From positions 1-29,401 of the forward strand of contig CAZJTP010000028.1 in the NCBI GenBank assembly GCA_964548955.1: 29,401 nt of DNA. The letters are read 5' to 3'. The position numbers and the translations under genes were made by a program. Below the pieces are notes generated by a model, which ran no database searches, had not been told where the DNA came from, and was given only the letters and a program-made list of their open reading frames with translations. This document shows, one piece after another, positions 14,073 through 23,201 of this stretch. Source of the DNA: GCA-020344555 sp964548955. GTDB taxonomy: Bacteria > Planctomycetota > Phycisphaerae > UBA1845. Position 1 is the stretch's first letter; each line of letters begins with the position of its first letter.

Positions 14073-17000
14073 ATGCCTTTGTTGAATTACGTCAGGAAGA
14101 TCGAGAATGCACTGCGGGCTGGTAACGCCACTGAGCATACACATCGTCCTGCTCTGAAGGAGCTCCTGGAGGCCGTTGGAAAGAAGATTACGGCCACGAA
14201 CGAACCGCAACGCGAGAGGTGCGGGGCGCCGGATTACGTGATCTCGTCTGACACCAGACACGGTCCGCTCACCATCGGCTACTTGGAAGCGAAGGACGTG
14301 GGCAAGCCGCTGGATGAAATCGAACGCTGTGAACAACTGGCGCGCTATCGTGTGTTTCTCCCAAACCTGATCTTGACTGATTACCTCGAGTTCCGCTGGT
14401 ACGTGGAGGGAAAGCCCCGCTGTGCGGCCCGGCTCGCTCGTGTGGGAGAAGCCGGCAAGCTGCGGCGCAACAAGGGCGGCGCGGACGCTGTTATGGAACT
14501 TCTACGTGGATTCCTGGAGCACGAACCGGCGCCCATTGCCATCCCACAGGAACTTGCCCAACGCATGGCCCGGCTGACCCATATGATCCGTGACATCATC
14601 ATCGAAGCCATCGAAAGCAGGCATGCCTCCAACACGCTGCGCGATCTGCGCAAGGCCTTCGCCCAAACACTCATCCCCGACCTTGACCAGCCGGAAAAGG
14701 TCACCGAGTTCGCCGACATGTACGCGCAAACCATCGCCTACGGCCTGTTCGCTGCCCGATGCAATCACCGGGGACCGGGACCGTTCCGGCGCCTGGGGGC
14801 CGCCGCTGAGATCCCCAAGACCAACCCCTTCCTGCGCAGACTCTTTGAGACGATTACCGGCGCCGACCTCGACGAGGAGCCGTACGCCGGTTTCGTAGAT
14901 GATGTGGCGGCCCTACTGGCCCATACCGACATGGCCGCCGTCCTGGAGCATTTTGGCAAGAGGACCCGGCGGCAGGACCCCGTGGTCCATTTCTACGAGA
15001 CCTTTCTGGCAGCCTACGATCCCAAGCTGCGTGAGGCCCGCGGTGTGTACTACACCCCCGAGCCGGTGGTCTCCTATATCGTCCGCTCGGTCGACCATAT
15101 CCTGAAGACGCGTTTCGATTGCGAGCAAGGACTGGCCGACACCTCGGTCTGCAAGTACGAGCGCGAGGGCAGGAATGGAAAACAGGTCAAGGACACGACA
15201 CCGCGCGTGCTGATTCTGGACCCCGCCTGCGGTACGGGCACGTTCCTCTATGCAGTAGTGGACCACATCCGCGAGCAATTCAAAGCCCGCAGCGATGCCG
15301 GAATGTGGTCGGGCTACGTGAGAAAGCACCTTCTGCCGCGGCTCTTCGGTTTCGAGCTCTTGATGGCCCCCTATGCGGTCGCCCACTTCAAGCTTGGCAT
15401 GCAACTGGCCGGACAAGACCTGCCCTCGGACGCACTGCGCGAAAAGTGGGCCTACGACTTCGCCGGACGAGAGCGCTTGAGCATCTACCTGACCAATACC
15501 CTCGAAGAGGCCGAACGAAAGGCACAGCGGGAGTTCCATTTCATCGAGCGACTCATCGCAGAGGAAGCCGCGGGAGCCGTCCGTATCAAGCGCGACCTTC
15601 CCATCATGGTGGTGATGGGCAATCCGCCGTACTCGGGTATATCAGCGAATACGGGCGAGTGGATTGACGGACTTCTGAAGGGGAAACTCCCCGGCGGGGC
15701 ATCCGTGCCAAGCTATTATGAAGTTGACGGAGAGCCTCTGGGCGAGAGGAAAGTCTGGTTGCAGGACGACTACGTCAAGTTCATCCGCTGGGGGCAGTGG
15801 CGGATCGAACGCACCGGCGCAGGCATTTTGGCCTTGATTACAAACCATGGATATCTGGACAACCCGACGTTTCGAGGCATGCGCGAACAGTTGATGTGTG
15901 CTTTTACGGACATTTACATCGTGGATCTTCACGGGAATGTCAAAAAGAAGGAAAGGTGCCCAGATGGCTCGAAGGACGAGAATGTCTTCGACATCCAGCA
16001 GGGGGTAACCATCGGCATTTTCGTCAAGGAGCCAGGAGGCAAAACCCCGGGCAAAGTCCGCCATTGCGAGCTGTGGGGAATCCGCGAACAGAAGTACGCT
16101 GCGCTCTTCGAGACTGACATCACCACCAGCCAATGGACGGAACTTACTCCAACGTCACCTTATTATTTCTTCGTTCCGCGCGATGAACGCTGGCGAACCG
16201 AGTACGAGAGTGGCTGGAGAATCACCGACATCATGCCGGTTAGCTCGACTGGGATTCAGACATCTCGCGATCCGCTGGTCATCGACTTCGATCCGCAGAT
16301 ACTGCTCAAGCGGATTGCCGATTTTCGCAGTGGCGCTATCTCCGATCAGGAGTTTCGGGATCGGTATTTCGGAGAGAAAGGCTCATCCAAATACCCCGCT
16401 GGGGATACGCGTGGTTGGCAGCTGCCAAATGCGCGCGATCGGGTTCGAAAGGACAAAGAGTGGAAAAGGCGAGTTGCCGAATGCCTTTACCGTCCCTTCG
16501 ATACGCGGTCAGTCTACTATGTCCCGTGGATGGTCGATTGGCCCCGGTTCGAGGTCATGCGTCACATCCTGTATGGGAAGAATCTCGGGCTGGGCGTCGG
16601 CCGAGCTATGCAGGTCATTGATCAAGGTGAATGGGACATCTTGCTTTGCTCCAGGGTTCCCACGGACCTCAACCTTTATCGGAGGGGAGGCAATTGTCTT
16701 TTCCCTCTGTACCTCTACCCCGATCCGGAGGAAAACGGCGACCTGTTCGCCAACGGCACCGACCGGCACGTCAATCTCAATGGGAACTTTCTTGAGGAGT
16801 TGCAAGAACGGCTGCGGCTGTCGTTTGTTCCCGACGGAACCGGCGACCTCAAGAAGACCTTTGGTCCGGAGGACGTGTTCCACTACATCTACGCGGTCTT
16901 TCATAGCCCGACATACCGTGAGCGTTACGCCGAGTTCCTCAGGATCGACTTTCCGCGCGTGCCGTTGACCGGCGACAAGAAGCTGTTTCGCGAGCTCTGC

Positions 17001-17420
17001 TCCAGGGGAAAGGAGCTGGTTGCCCTCCATCTGTTGGAGTCCCCCAAGGTTTCCAGGTTCATCACCCGCTACCCGGTCCCCGGCGATGACCTGGTCGCCA
17101 AAGGCCATCCGTGCTACCTCGCCCCCGGTGAGTCGGACCCGGGCACGGGGAAACCCATTAACAAAGGGCGCGTCTACATCAGCCCGGATGCTCCGAGGTC
17201 GGGTACAAAGGGGCAGTACTTCGAGGGCGTCCCGCCGACGGTATGGGAGTTTCACATCGGCGGCTACAAGGTGTGCGAGAAGTGGCTCAAAGACCGCCAG
17301 GGCCGAAAACTCTCCTACGACGATCTCACACACTACCAAAAGGTCGTGGTCGCTCTGAACGAAACGATTCGCTTGATGGAGGAAATCGACGCCGCCATCC
17401 CGGACTGGCCCATCCGCTGA
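14073..17420 (+). CDS. single-chain restriction-modification enzyme (nuclease + N6-adenine methylase + Type ISP-like specificity domain)
   Basis: An 1115-residue enzyme expected both to methylate and to cleave DNA. The N-terminal PD-(D/E)XK nuclease is GAPDYVI with Asp54 and YLEAK with Glu72 and Lys74. A helical connector follows. The gamma-class N6-adenine methylase has motif I DPACGTGTF near 383-391 and motif IV NPPY at about 517-520. The C-terminal part (YIYAVFHSPTYRERYAEFLR and DFPRVPLTGDKKLF near 950-970) matches the target-recognition region of Type ISP enzymes. Unlike LlaBIII-type ISP enzymes no helicase block is present, so it is closer in layout to Type IIG/IIL. No separate R, M or S gene is adjacent. 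ATG 14073 fits the domain start; a GTG at 14019 would add 18 residues. Transposon remnants upstream suggest horizontal acquisition. Confidence 0.88.
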   Translation: MPLLNYVRKIENALRAGNATEHTHRPALKELLEAVGKKITATNEPQRERCGAPDYVISSDTRHGPLTIGYLEAKDVGKPLDEIERCEQLARYRVFLPNLILTDYLEFRWYVEGKPRCAARLARVGEAGKLRRNKGGADAVMELLRGFLEHEPAPIAIPQELAQRMARLTHMIRDIIIEAIESRHASNTLRDLRKAFAQTLIPDLDQPEKVTEFADMYAQTIAYGLFAARCNHRGPGPFRRLGAAAEIPKTNPFLRRLFETITGADLDEEPYAGFVDDVAALLAHTDMAAVLEHFGKRTRRQDPVVHFYETFLAAYDPKLREARGVYYTPEPVVSYIVRSVDHILKTRFDCEQGLADTSVCKYEREGRNGKQVKDTTPRVLILDPACGTGTFLYAVVDHIREQFKARSDAGMWSGYVRKHLLPRLFGFELLMAPYAVAHFKLGMQLAGQDLPSDALREKWAYDFAGRERLSIYLTNTLEEAERKAQREFHFIERLIAEEAAGAVRIKRDLPIMVVMGNPPYSGISANTGEWIDGLLKGKLPGGASVPSYYEVDGEPLGERKVWLQDDYVKFIRWGQWRIERTGAGILALITNHGYLDNPTFRGMREQLMCAFTDIYIVDLHGNVKKKERCPDGSKDENVFDIQQGVTIGIFVKEPGGKTPGKVRHCELWGIREQKYAALFETDITTSQWTELTPTSPYYFFVPRDERWRTEYESGWRITDIMPVSSTGIQTSRDPLVIDFDPQILLKRIADFRSGAISDQEFRDRYFGEKGSSKYPAGDTRGWQLPNARDRVRKDKEWKRRVAECLYRPFDTRSVYYVPWMVDWPRFEVMRHILYGKNLGLGVGRAMQVIDQGEWDILLCSRVPTDLNLYRRGGNCLFPLYLYPDPEENGDLFANGTDRHVNLNGNFLEELQERLRLSFVPDGTGDLKKTFGPEDVFHYIYAVFHSPTYRERYAEFLRIDFPRVPLTGDKKLFRELCSRGKELVALHLLESPKVSRFITRYPVPGDDLVAKGHPCYLAPGESDPGTGKPINKGRVYISPDAPRSGTKGQYFEGVPPTVWEFHIGGYKVCEKWLKDRQGRKLSYDDLTHYQKVVVALNETIRLMEEIDAAIPDWPIR

Positions 17421-17426
17421 CGGCGA

Positions 17427-17454
17427 TCCGACCGGCCCACGCGGGCTGATCGGA
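17427..17454 (+). terminator. stem-loop after the restriction-modification gene
   Basis: TCCGACCGGCCC (17427-17438) pairs with GGGCTGATCGGA (17443-17454) around ACGC, a 12-bp stem with one mismatch and one wobble, beginning 6 bp after the stop. No T-run follows. Confidence 0.45.
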
Positions 17455-17545
17455 CCCCAGCGGTTACTGTCGCCCGGCGTCGTCATCCTCTCTACTTGTC
17501 GTTTGATCGTCGTAGGGTAGAGGTATGCCCGAGTATTCCACGTGC

Positions 17546-17562
17546 GTCGGGCAAAGCCCGAC
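17546..17562. repeat. small perfect hairpin
   Basis: GTCGGGC (17546-17552), loop AAA, GCCCGAC (17556-17562). It sits between the two convergent genes ending at 17420 and 17675 and may end transcription from either side. Confidence 0.4.
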
Positions 17563-17575
17563 CCTGCGAACTACG

Positions 17576-17624
17576 AACTCCCCCCGCTACCCGATAAGGA
17601 CATTGCAAACGGCTGAAGAGTAAC
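17576..17624. repeat. dispersed ~49-bp repeat, copy 2
   Basis: Same orientation and about 42/49 identity with 1-49. The ACATTGCAAACGGCTGAAGA core is unchanged. It lies in the gap between convergent genes. Confidence 0.7.
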
Positions 17625-17674
17625 GAAATGCGAAACGCCTATTGACTCCGAACAGCCTCTTCATGGATACCCGG

Positions 17675-20125
17675 CTACACGGCTTGTGGGAGCCTGGCGA
17701 AAAACAGCAATGGTACGATGTACAGAGCCAACGCGGCCACACCGGCTGCCGTGTAGCCGACACTCATACCGACAGCGACCGCTGCCGGCGCCGCTATGAC
17801 CGAGGCAAAGCCGTTGATCCCCCACGCCCACGGTATGGCCGCCGGCGCGCAGCGATCCAGCCGAGCAAGTGCAGCCGGCATCGGAAATCCCATCAAGTAC
17901 CCTAACGGCAAGATCGCCGCAAATGCCAGGCCGCACCGCACAACATACGGTAGTGTGCCCACCACTCCACCAAGCGCAGCTACCACGACCAACTCCAACG
18001 CACCGATCAGGATCAGACCGATGATGACGGTGCGGATGAATTTTCCATGGGTGGACTCGTCAGAGAATCGTTGGGCGGAAAGGCTTCCCAGGCCGGAGGA
18101 GAACAGGAAACCCGCGATTGTGACCGCAGCCGCACTGACAGGATCGCCTATCCAGTACGTCAATCGCGAAAGGAACGTCATCTCAAGCAGGATGTAACCC
18201 AGGCCGATGGCGGCGAAGTACGTCACGATGCTTCCGCGCCCCACGGCGTGGCGATACTGACGGACGAATAACAGCGGGACAAGCGTCAAGACGGCACCGA
18301 CCGCACTGATGACGACAATCGCCGCCAGCACGAACAAGAACGCCAGCTCCGTCCGTGTCAACCACAGGTCACCAAATGCGCGCTTCAACTCGTTGAACCG
18401 GGCCATCTTGCAGAAGTCGAGAAAGAACGGACGGTCATCGGTGGGCGGGCGGATGTCGAAAGGCCAGTCGGCGATGAACCGCTCGGGCGCCGACGAAAAC
18501 AGTTGCCCGGCCGCGTGATAATACCAATCCCCTTTTTCACCGGGCGGTCCTTGCATCGCGTCGGGTTGGTTGAGTTCGTCGAGCAAGATACCGGGGAACC
18601 AGACCGGCGTCAGCTCCCGTTGCGCGCACACGCGGCGAACACGCTCGATCTGGTGGGGCGTCCAGGGGAAGACCCTGGCCATCGTACAGACCGCCAGATA
18701 ATCCCTCACAACGACGACGTGACGCTCCGGGTGGGCGACACCATTGCGATTTAGCGCGGCTGCAAAAGTGGCCATGAGCTTGAGGTTGTCCCTCGGCGGT
18801 GTCTGAATGCCCCGCGTCGCTACGAGCAGTCCGTCATCGGTGAGACGCCCAAGTGCCGTAGTGATGCCCTCCACGGTGATCAGATGGTCCTCAGCCAGCC
18901 CGCGCACACCGCCGGAGCCTGCTGCGGATGATTCCAACGTAACAAGTTGAATGAGGTCGAAGCGGTCGCGCGTCCGCTCGACGAAATGCCGCGGCTGTGC
19001 CGTTATGACCCGCACCGTTGGCAGGTCGAGCACAACGCCGCCGCGGTCGTGCAGCGGCCCGCGAAGGAGTGCTATCACATTGGCATCGGGCTGTACAACG
19101 TCTATCGCGCCGGCGTGATGACGGGCGGCGAGCCACACATTGGTTCCACCCGTTTCGCCCAAGAGCAGCACTTTGGGATTTGCGGGAGCGAGATCGTAAG
19201 GACAAGCCATCAGGCAAAAGTCCATCACAGTCGCGTCCTCCGGGTGGGTGATCTGAAGGACCGAACCGGCGGGATGACCGTCCAATGTCAGCACCGTCAT
19301 GGACGGCGGCGTCGCACCGACTGACAGGAAGGGCAGGTCGTGGAACGACTCGCCGCGATAGGCTTCGACAACCGCGCGGGGACCGTATGCCGCCGCAACC
19401 CGGTCGGCTTGGCCCTGCCGCTCGAGCCGTTGCACATACGCACCGTGCTTGTATGGATCGAGGCGGATGTGCGGCGGATCAATCCAACACTGTGCTGCAG
19501 TGAGCCCGGCGCATGCGATGATGGCACCCGCGCGAAGCCGCGCAGAGCCCGCGCGCAATCCCGCCGTGCCGGCGAGCACGACCCCTCCCATCAAGAGCGA
19601 CAACCATGCCGGTGGAACGAAGCTCATCGCAGCCGTTGCGAGGATCGAGCCGGCTGCGCTGCCCAGCAGGTTCGCGGCATACACGCGTCCTATGTTCCGT
19701 CCGGCGATCATCAGCGCCAGCCCGATAGCACCGGCCCCTATGAGAAACGGAATGCCCAAAAGGGTCCAATAGACAAGCCAGCAACCGATCTGCCGCCACA
19801 GAAGCGCGGGGACAAGTCGTGCTTCGACCGGAAGGTGCTGGGCGAGACCGAGGCAAACCGGCATCGACACCGCGGCAATCAGCACCATCGCAAACAGAAC
19901 GCCCTCACTGCGGGGCAGCAGTCTCGTCCGGAGCAGACTCAGTGCCGTTCCACTGGCACCGAAACCCAAAAGAGCAATGCTGATGACCAGAAAAGCGAAG
20001 TGATGCCAGCTCGCAACGAGCAGTACCCGCATCAGGGAAAGTTCGAACCCGAGCAGCCCGGTGGCCACGAAGAACACGACCCAGCCCAGTCGCCCCGCCG
20101 GCAGCGCGGGCTTGTGCGTCGTCAC
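17675..20125 (-). CDS. membrane protein with spermidine-synthase-like domain
   Basis: An 816-residue protein. About seven hydrophobic helices (residues ~12-205) precede a soluble spermidine-synthase/methyltransferase-like domain (~215-560) and further helices at the C-terminus (~590-810). In the soluble domain the nucleotide-type loop is VLLLGETGGTNVWLA in place of the usual GGGEG/GGGDG, and EDHLITVEGI matches the conserved strand before the C-terminal helix. The altered loop makes true aminopropyltransferase activity doubtful. The GTG start at 20125 has GGGGAG 9 bases upstream and lies 6 bp after the pcm stop, so the pair is translationally coupled. The role is unknown; a membrane-associated transferase is the safest description. 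Confidence 0.8.
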   Translation of the reverse strand: MTTHKPALPAGRLGWVVFFVATGLLGFELSLMRVLLVASWHHFAFLVISIALLGFGASGTALSLLRTRLLPRSEGVLFAMVLIAAVSMPVCLGLAQHLPVEARLVPALLWRQIGCWLVYWTLLGIPFLIGAGAIGLALMIAGRNIGRVYAANLLGSAAGSILATAAMSFVPPAWLSLLMGGVVLAGTAGLRAGSARLRAGAIIACAGLTAAQCWIDPPHIRLDPYKHGAYVQRLERQGQADRVAAAYGPRAVVEAYRGESFHDLPFLSVGATPPSMTVLTLDGHPAGSVLQITHPEDATVMDFCLMACPYDLAPANPKVLLLGETGGTNVWLAARHHAGAIDVVQPDANVIALLRGPLHDRGGVVLDLPTVRVITAQPRHFVERTRDRFDLIQLVTLESSAAGSGGVRGLAEDHLITVEGITTALGRLTDDGLLVATRGIQTPPRDNLKLMATFAAALNRNGVAHPERHVVVVRDYLAVCTMARVFPWTPHQIERVRRVCAQRELTPVWFPGILLDELNQPDAMQGPPGEKGDWYYHAAGQLFSSAPERFIADWPFDIRPPTDDRPFFLDFCKMARFNELKRAFGDLWLTRTELAFLFVLAAIVVISAVGAVLTLVPLLFVRQYRHAVGRGSIVTYFAAIGLGYILLEMTFLSRLTYWIGDPVSAAAVTIAGFLFSSGLGSLSAQRFSDESTHGKFIRTVIIGLILIGALELVVVAALGGVVGTLPYVVRCGLAFAAILPLGYLMGFPMPAALARLDRCAPAAIPWAWGINGFASVIAAPAAVAVGMSVGYTAAGVAALALYIVPLLFFARLPQAV

Positions 20126-20131
20126 GGATTA

Positions 20132-20968
20132 TCACTCCCCTTCCATGTCGCGCGTCAACGGCACGAACCGGACTGCAGTAACCGTTCTGGACCGCCGCTT
20201 CCCTTCGGGTGTCTTGGTGACAACGATAAGTCGCTGGACCTCATGTGGCCCGCCGATTGGAATCACGATCCGGCCGCCCGGTTTGAGTTGCTCCCAGAGC
20301 GGCGGCGGGAGGTGGCCGGAGGCACAGGTCACGATGATCGCGTCGAAGGGCGCCTCTTCCTTCCAGCCGAAATATCCGTCAGCGCGACGGATCTTGACTT
20401 CGGTGTAGCCCTGCTTGCCCAGGGCTTGCGCTGCGAACTCGGCGAGCGGCTTGATGATTTCGATCGTGTACACGTGAGGTGTCAGATGGGCCAGCACAGC
20501 CGCCTGGTACCCGGATCCGGTCCCGATCTCCAGCACCTTCGATTCCGGCGTCAGCTCAAGCAACTCGGTCATCAACGCCACGATATACGGTTGCGAGATC
20601 GTCTGGCCGTGGCCGATCGGTAGCGGTGAATCCGCATAAGCCCGCCTGCGCATATCCGGTGGAACGAAGGCATGGCGCGGCACGGCTCGCACGGCGGCGA
20701 GGACGTTTTTGTCCTTCACCCGCGTACGACCATCCCACGGACGCTCAATCGTCCCGGTGACCATCCGATTGCGCGTCTCGGTGAACTCGGTGGAGGCGGG
20801 CGGCGCAGGCCGGTCGCGCGCCGGCTGTGCATCATCCTTCGCCGTCGGGTCACCTTCCGCCGTCGGGTCCTGCGCAGCCCTGTCGGTGAACGAAATGAGC
20901 AGCAGGAACGAAGCAATCGCGCCGCCGAGCAACACGCCGTTTACCACCCGGTATTTCCACGGAGACAT
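20132..20968 (-). CDS. pcm: protein-L-isoaspartate O-methyltransferase, membrane-anchored
   Basis: A 278-residue PCMT that methylates abnormal isoaspartyl residues using S-adenosylmethionine. Conserved elements are GHGQTISQPYIVA (Ser125 region), motif I VLEIGTGSGYQAA (145-157), and the later DAIIVTCA and LKPGGRIVIPIG. An N-terminal hydrophobic segment (~8-27) and an Ala/Pro/Asp-rich linker (~30-65) precede the catalytic domain, implying an anchored or exported enzyme; classical Pcm (~210 residues) is cytosolic and lacks these. The ATG at 20968 has GGGAGG 6 bases upstream; a longer frame to 21046 comes only from an ATTCGC-type repeat. It is coupled to the spermidine-synthase-like gene and follows adh on the same strand. 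Confidence 0.92.
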   Translation of the reverse strand: MSPWKYRVVNGVLLGGAIASFLLLISFTDRAAQDPTAEGDPTAKDDAQPARDRPAPPASTEFTETRNRMVTGTIERPWDGRTRVKDKNVLAAVRAVPRHAFVPPDMRRRAYADSPLPIGHGQTISQPYIVALMTELLELTPESKVLEIGTGSGYQAAVLAHLTPHVYTIEIIKPLAEFAAQALGKQGYTEVKIRRADGYFGWKEEAPFDAIIVTCASGHLPPPLWEQLKPGGRIVIPIGGPHEVQRLIVVTKTPEGKRRSRTVTAVRFVPLTRDMEGE

Positions 20969-21000
20969 GACACACCTCCCCGAAAAGAATACAGCGGCGA

Positions 21001-21042
21001 ATGGTGAATTCAAGATGGCGAATGAATGGTATTCGCTATTTG
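21001..21042. repeat. ATTCGC-type repeat at the 3' end of the dehydrogenase gene
   Basis: ATGGTGAATT.. then GCGAAT (21018-21023) and ATTCGC (21031-21036) form a short inverted repeat. The TAG stop of the dehydrogenase lies in CTATTCGC-type sequence at 21036-21038. A related and longer repeat is at 22068-22131 on the other side of that gene. Confidence 0.55.
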
Positions 21043-22043
21043 CCACCCACTTGCAACACCGCAGCTCCGGTGATCTCGGACGTTTTCAGGGCCAGCAAGG
21101 CCTCATTCGCCTCCGCAAGCGGGAAGAGGCGCGTGGCCGTGTGAATCGGGATTCGGGCTGCGAGATCGAGCAGCTCTTGCCCGTCGCGGCGGGTTGCGTT
21201 GGCGACGCTGCGAACGACCTTCTCGTCGTACAGGTGCTTGACGTAGTCAAGCGGCGGAACGGGCGTCATGTAGATGCCGGCGAGCGCCACCGTGCCACCC
21301 TTTTCGAGCACCTCCAGCGAGTCGCGCACCAGCGGACCGGCCGGGGCGAAGATGATCGATCCGTGCACCTTCGCCGGTGGCTCATCGCGTGAGCCGCCGA
21401 CCCACGCCGCTCCAAGCTTGCGGGCCAGTTCCCGGTTCGTCTCACTGCGGGTAAAGACATATACATCACACCCCCAGTGCTGCGCGACCTGGATTGCGAT
21501 GTGAGCGGACGCGCCGAAGCCGTAAAGGCCCAATCGCTGCCCCGGTTGGATGCCGCTGATTCGCAGCGCCCGGTAGCCAATGATGCCGGCGCAAAGCAGC
21601 GGTGCCGCCTGTTCGTCAGCGAAGCCGTCGGGAATGCGGTAGGCGAAGGGTTCGGGAACGGTCGTGTATTCGGCGTAGCCGCCGTGGACGGTCCACCCGG
21701 TAAAGTTGGCCGACTCGCACAGGTTCTCCGCATCGCGGGCGCAAAACCCACACGTGCCGCATGTATCGTGCAGCCAGGCGAGACCCACGCGATCGCCCAC
21801 TTGAAAACACGTTGCACCCTCGCCCAAAGCGGCGACCGTACCGACGATCTGATGGCCGGGAATAATCGGCGTTCGCCGGATGGGCAGTTCGCCTTCGACC
21901 TCATGAAGATCAGTCCGACACACGCCGCAAACGTTGACCCGCACGAGAACCTCGCCGGGGCCGGGTGTCGGATCATTTACTTCATCCGTCACCAGCGGAC
22001 GCTGGTCGATTGGCTTGGGTTCATACAACAGCATGGCTTTCAT
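21036..22043 (-). CDS. zinc-dependent alcohol dehydrogenase
   Basis: A 335-residue medium-chain dehydrogenase that oxidises alcohols or reduces aldehydes with NAD(P). Catalytic-zinc ligands are Cys39 in CGVCRTDLH, His64 in PGHQ and a Cys in LLCAGIIGY (~151-157). The structural zinc is bound by Cys95, 98, 101 and 109 (CGTCGFCARDAENLC). The coenzyme loop is LYGFGASAH. The usual GHE is GHQ here, a mild departure. The start is the ATG at 22043 (AAGGA about 10 bases upstream); the frame extends to 22118 only through an ATTCGC repeat. It may be cotranscribed with pcm, whose start is 67 bp downstream. Confidence 0.93.
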   Translation of the reverse strand: MKAMLLYEPKPIDQRPLVTDEVNDPTPGPGEVLVRVNVCGVCRTDLHEVEGELPIRRTPIIPGHQIVGTVAALGEGATCFQVGDRVGLAWLHDTCGTCGFCARDAENLCESANFTGWTVHGGYAEYTTVPEPFAYRIPDGFADEQAAPLLCAGIIGYRALRISGIQPGQRLGLYGFGASAHIAIQVAQHWGCDVYVFTRSETNRELARKLGAAWVGGSRDEPPAKVHGSIIFAPAGPLVRDSLEVLEKGGTVALAGIYMTPVPPLDYVKHLYDEKVVRSVANATRRDGQELLDLAARIPIHTATRLFPLAEANEALLALKTSEITGAAVLQVGGK

Positions 22044-22067
22044 TGGGGATGTTCCTTCTACCTTCGA

Positions 22068-22131
22068 GCGAATAGCGAATTTGGAATCAGGGTCGACTCG
22101 CCATTCGCTATTCGCCATTCTTCATTCGCTT
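22068..22131. repeat. ATTCGC-type repeat with 13-bp inverted arms upstream of adh
   Basis: GCGAATAGCGAAT (22068-22080) is the exact reverse complement of ATTCGCTATTCGC (22103-22115), followed by CATTCTTCATTCGC. It lies 25-88 bp upstream of the adh start and could form an mRNA hairpin or operator. It belongs to the same family as 21001-21042. Confidence 0.65.
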
Positions 22132-22229
22132 GCACCGGATTTGCACAAGATAGGATCTTGTGTCCCCCTGGCAAGATGGTGGTTCGTAAATGTCAATTAT
22201 GTGGTCTGCACGGTAGACGCTACGTGCTG

Positions 22230-23201
22230 CTACGTCGGTATGAGGACGTATTGAATCTCGGCGGGCTCGTCTTCACCGGCGAACAGGTCCAGGTTCGAAT
22301 CACACAGCGGTTCAAGCAGCTCGCAGAACAGACCCACCCACTCGCGTTTGATCACAGCCCGCGTTTCCGGCGTCAGTGACCGGGTCATCCTCACCAGAAG
22401 CGGTGCAATTGGACGCAGACCGATGTCCCATATATGGGCATGGGTCCGGGTGACAAATGGTGTCACCGCCTCGACGGTAAGGCCTGAAGCCGCGAAACGC
22501 CCTTCCCACGTGCTCCGATCCGCAATCGTCGGCCATGATTCTGCCCGGCCGCGATCGATGATATGGAGGAACCGATCGCCGACAACGGATCGATATGCTT
22601 CGAGTGTGTAGCGGCGCATGCTGTCCAGCTTGACCTGCAAAACGATCCGTCCGCCGGGGCGGGTGATCCGACTCATCTCGCTGATGAACCGGTCGATCTG
22701 CGCCACCCAGTACGCCGAGTTGCAGAAGACGGTTTGAAAGCTGTTGTTCTCGAACGGCAGCGGGTGATTATTGTCGTGTTCGATCAGGTCGTGATAGAAG
22801 TTGAGCCGTCTTGCTTTGGCAAGCATGGACTCTTTGACGTCGGTACCCACATCAATCGTATCGCCCGGTGGCGACGCAATCACCGGCTGATAGTCATCGG
22901 TCACACAATCGAACATATCAGCATGTTCGTCGCGCACGCGATCCGGACCTGCAACCGACGTAAACACATCGAAAGCGGGATCAAAGACGCCTCCACAATG
23001 CAGGAAACTGAACACGCCGTCACCGCAACTTAAGTCGATGGACGGATGCTCCAGAGCACAACGTGACAGGGCTTCACTGCGAAGCGCCATCCACAGTGCG
23101 TTCTCGGGACGAAGCCAATAGGTCTGAAGTAACCGACGCAGCAATTCGCCGCGCGGCGGTCCGGTGGGAGAAGACGGCTGGAGTGCTAGCTCCGGGCGCA
23201 T
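22230..23201 (-). CDS. class I SAM-dependent methyltransferase
   Basis: A 323-residue cytosolic protein. The SAM-binding motif I is IDLSCGDGVFSFL (about 55-67), followed much later by DVGTDVKESMLAKA, the EHDNNHPLPFENNSFQTVFC strand (motif IV, ~139-158) and ITRPGGRIVLQVK (~180-192). The ~50-residue insertion between motif I and motif II is unusual. Its ATG at 23201 overlaps the polysaccharide deacetylase frame by 16 bp, so the two are one transcript. The pairing suggests a role in cell-surface polysaccharide or glycolipid modification, but the acceptor is unknown. Confidence 0.85.
   Translation of the reverse strand: MRPELALQPSSPTGPPRGELLRRLLQTYWLRPENALWMALRSEALSRCALEHPSIDLSCGDGVFSFLHCGGVFDPAFDVFTSVAGPDRVRDEHADMFDCVTDDYQPVIASPPGDTIDVGTDVKESMLAKARRLNFYHDLIEHDNNHPLPFENNSFQTVFCNSAYWVAQIDRFISEMSRITRPGGRIVLQVKLDSMRRYTLEAYRSVVGDRFLHIIDRGRAESWPTIADRSTWEGRFAASGLTVEAVTPFVTRTHAHIWDIGLRPIAPLLVRMTRSLTPETRAVIKREWVGLFCELLEPLCDSNLDLFAGEDEPAEIQYVLIPT

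Noticed and set aside
1..17624. The 49-bp direct repeat as attachment sites of a 17.6-kb island
   Set aside because: The bracketed stretch contains clpX and a housekeeping-type lipid transporter but no integrase, and the repeats are imperfect. A dispersed repeat is simpler.
19340..20623. A 427-codon plus-strand frame opposite pcm and the spermidine-synthase-like gene
   Set aside because: It is antisense to two well-supported genes, and its composition (Arg, Gln, His, Pro rich) is that of an antisense frame in GC-rich DNA.
20969..21046. A longer N-terminus for Pcm
   Set aside because: The extension is translated ATTCGC repeat, and the internal ATG at 20968 has a strong ribosome site.
22044..22118. 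A longer N-terminus for the alcohol dehydrogenase
   Set aside because: The extension is repeat sequence; the ATG at 22043 matches the family start and has AAGGA upstream.
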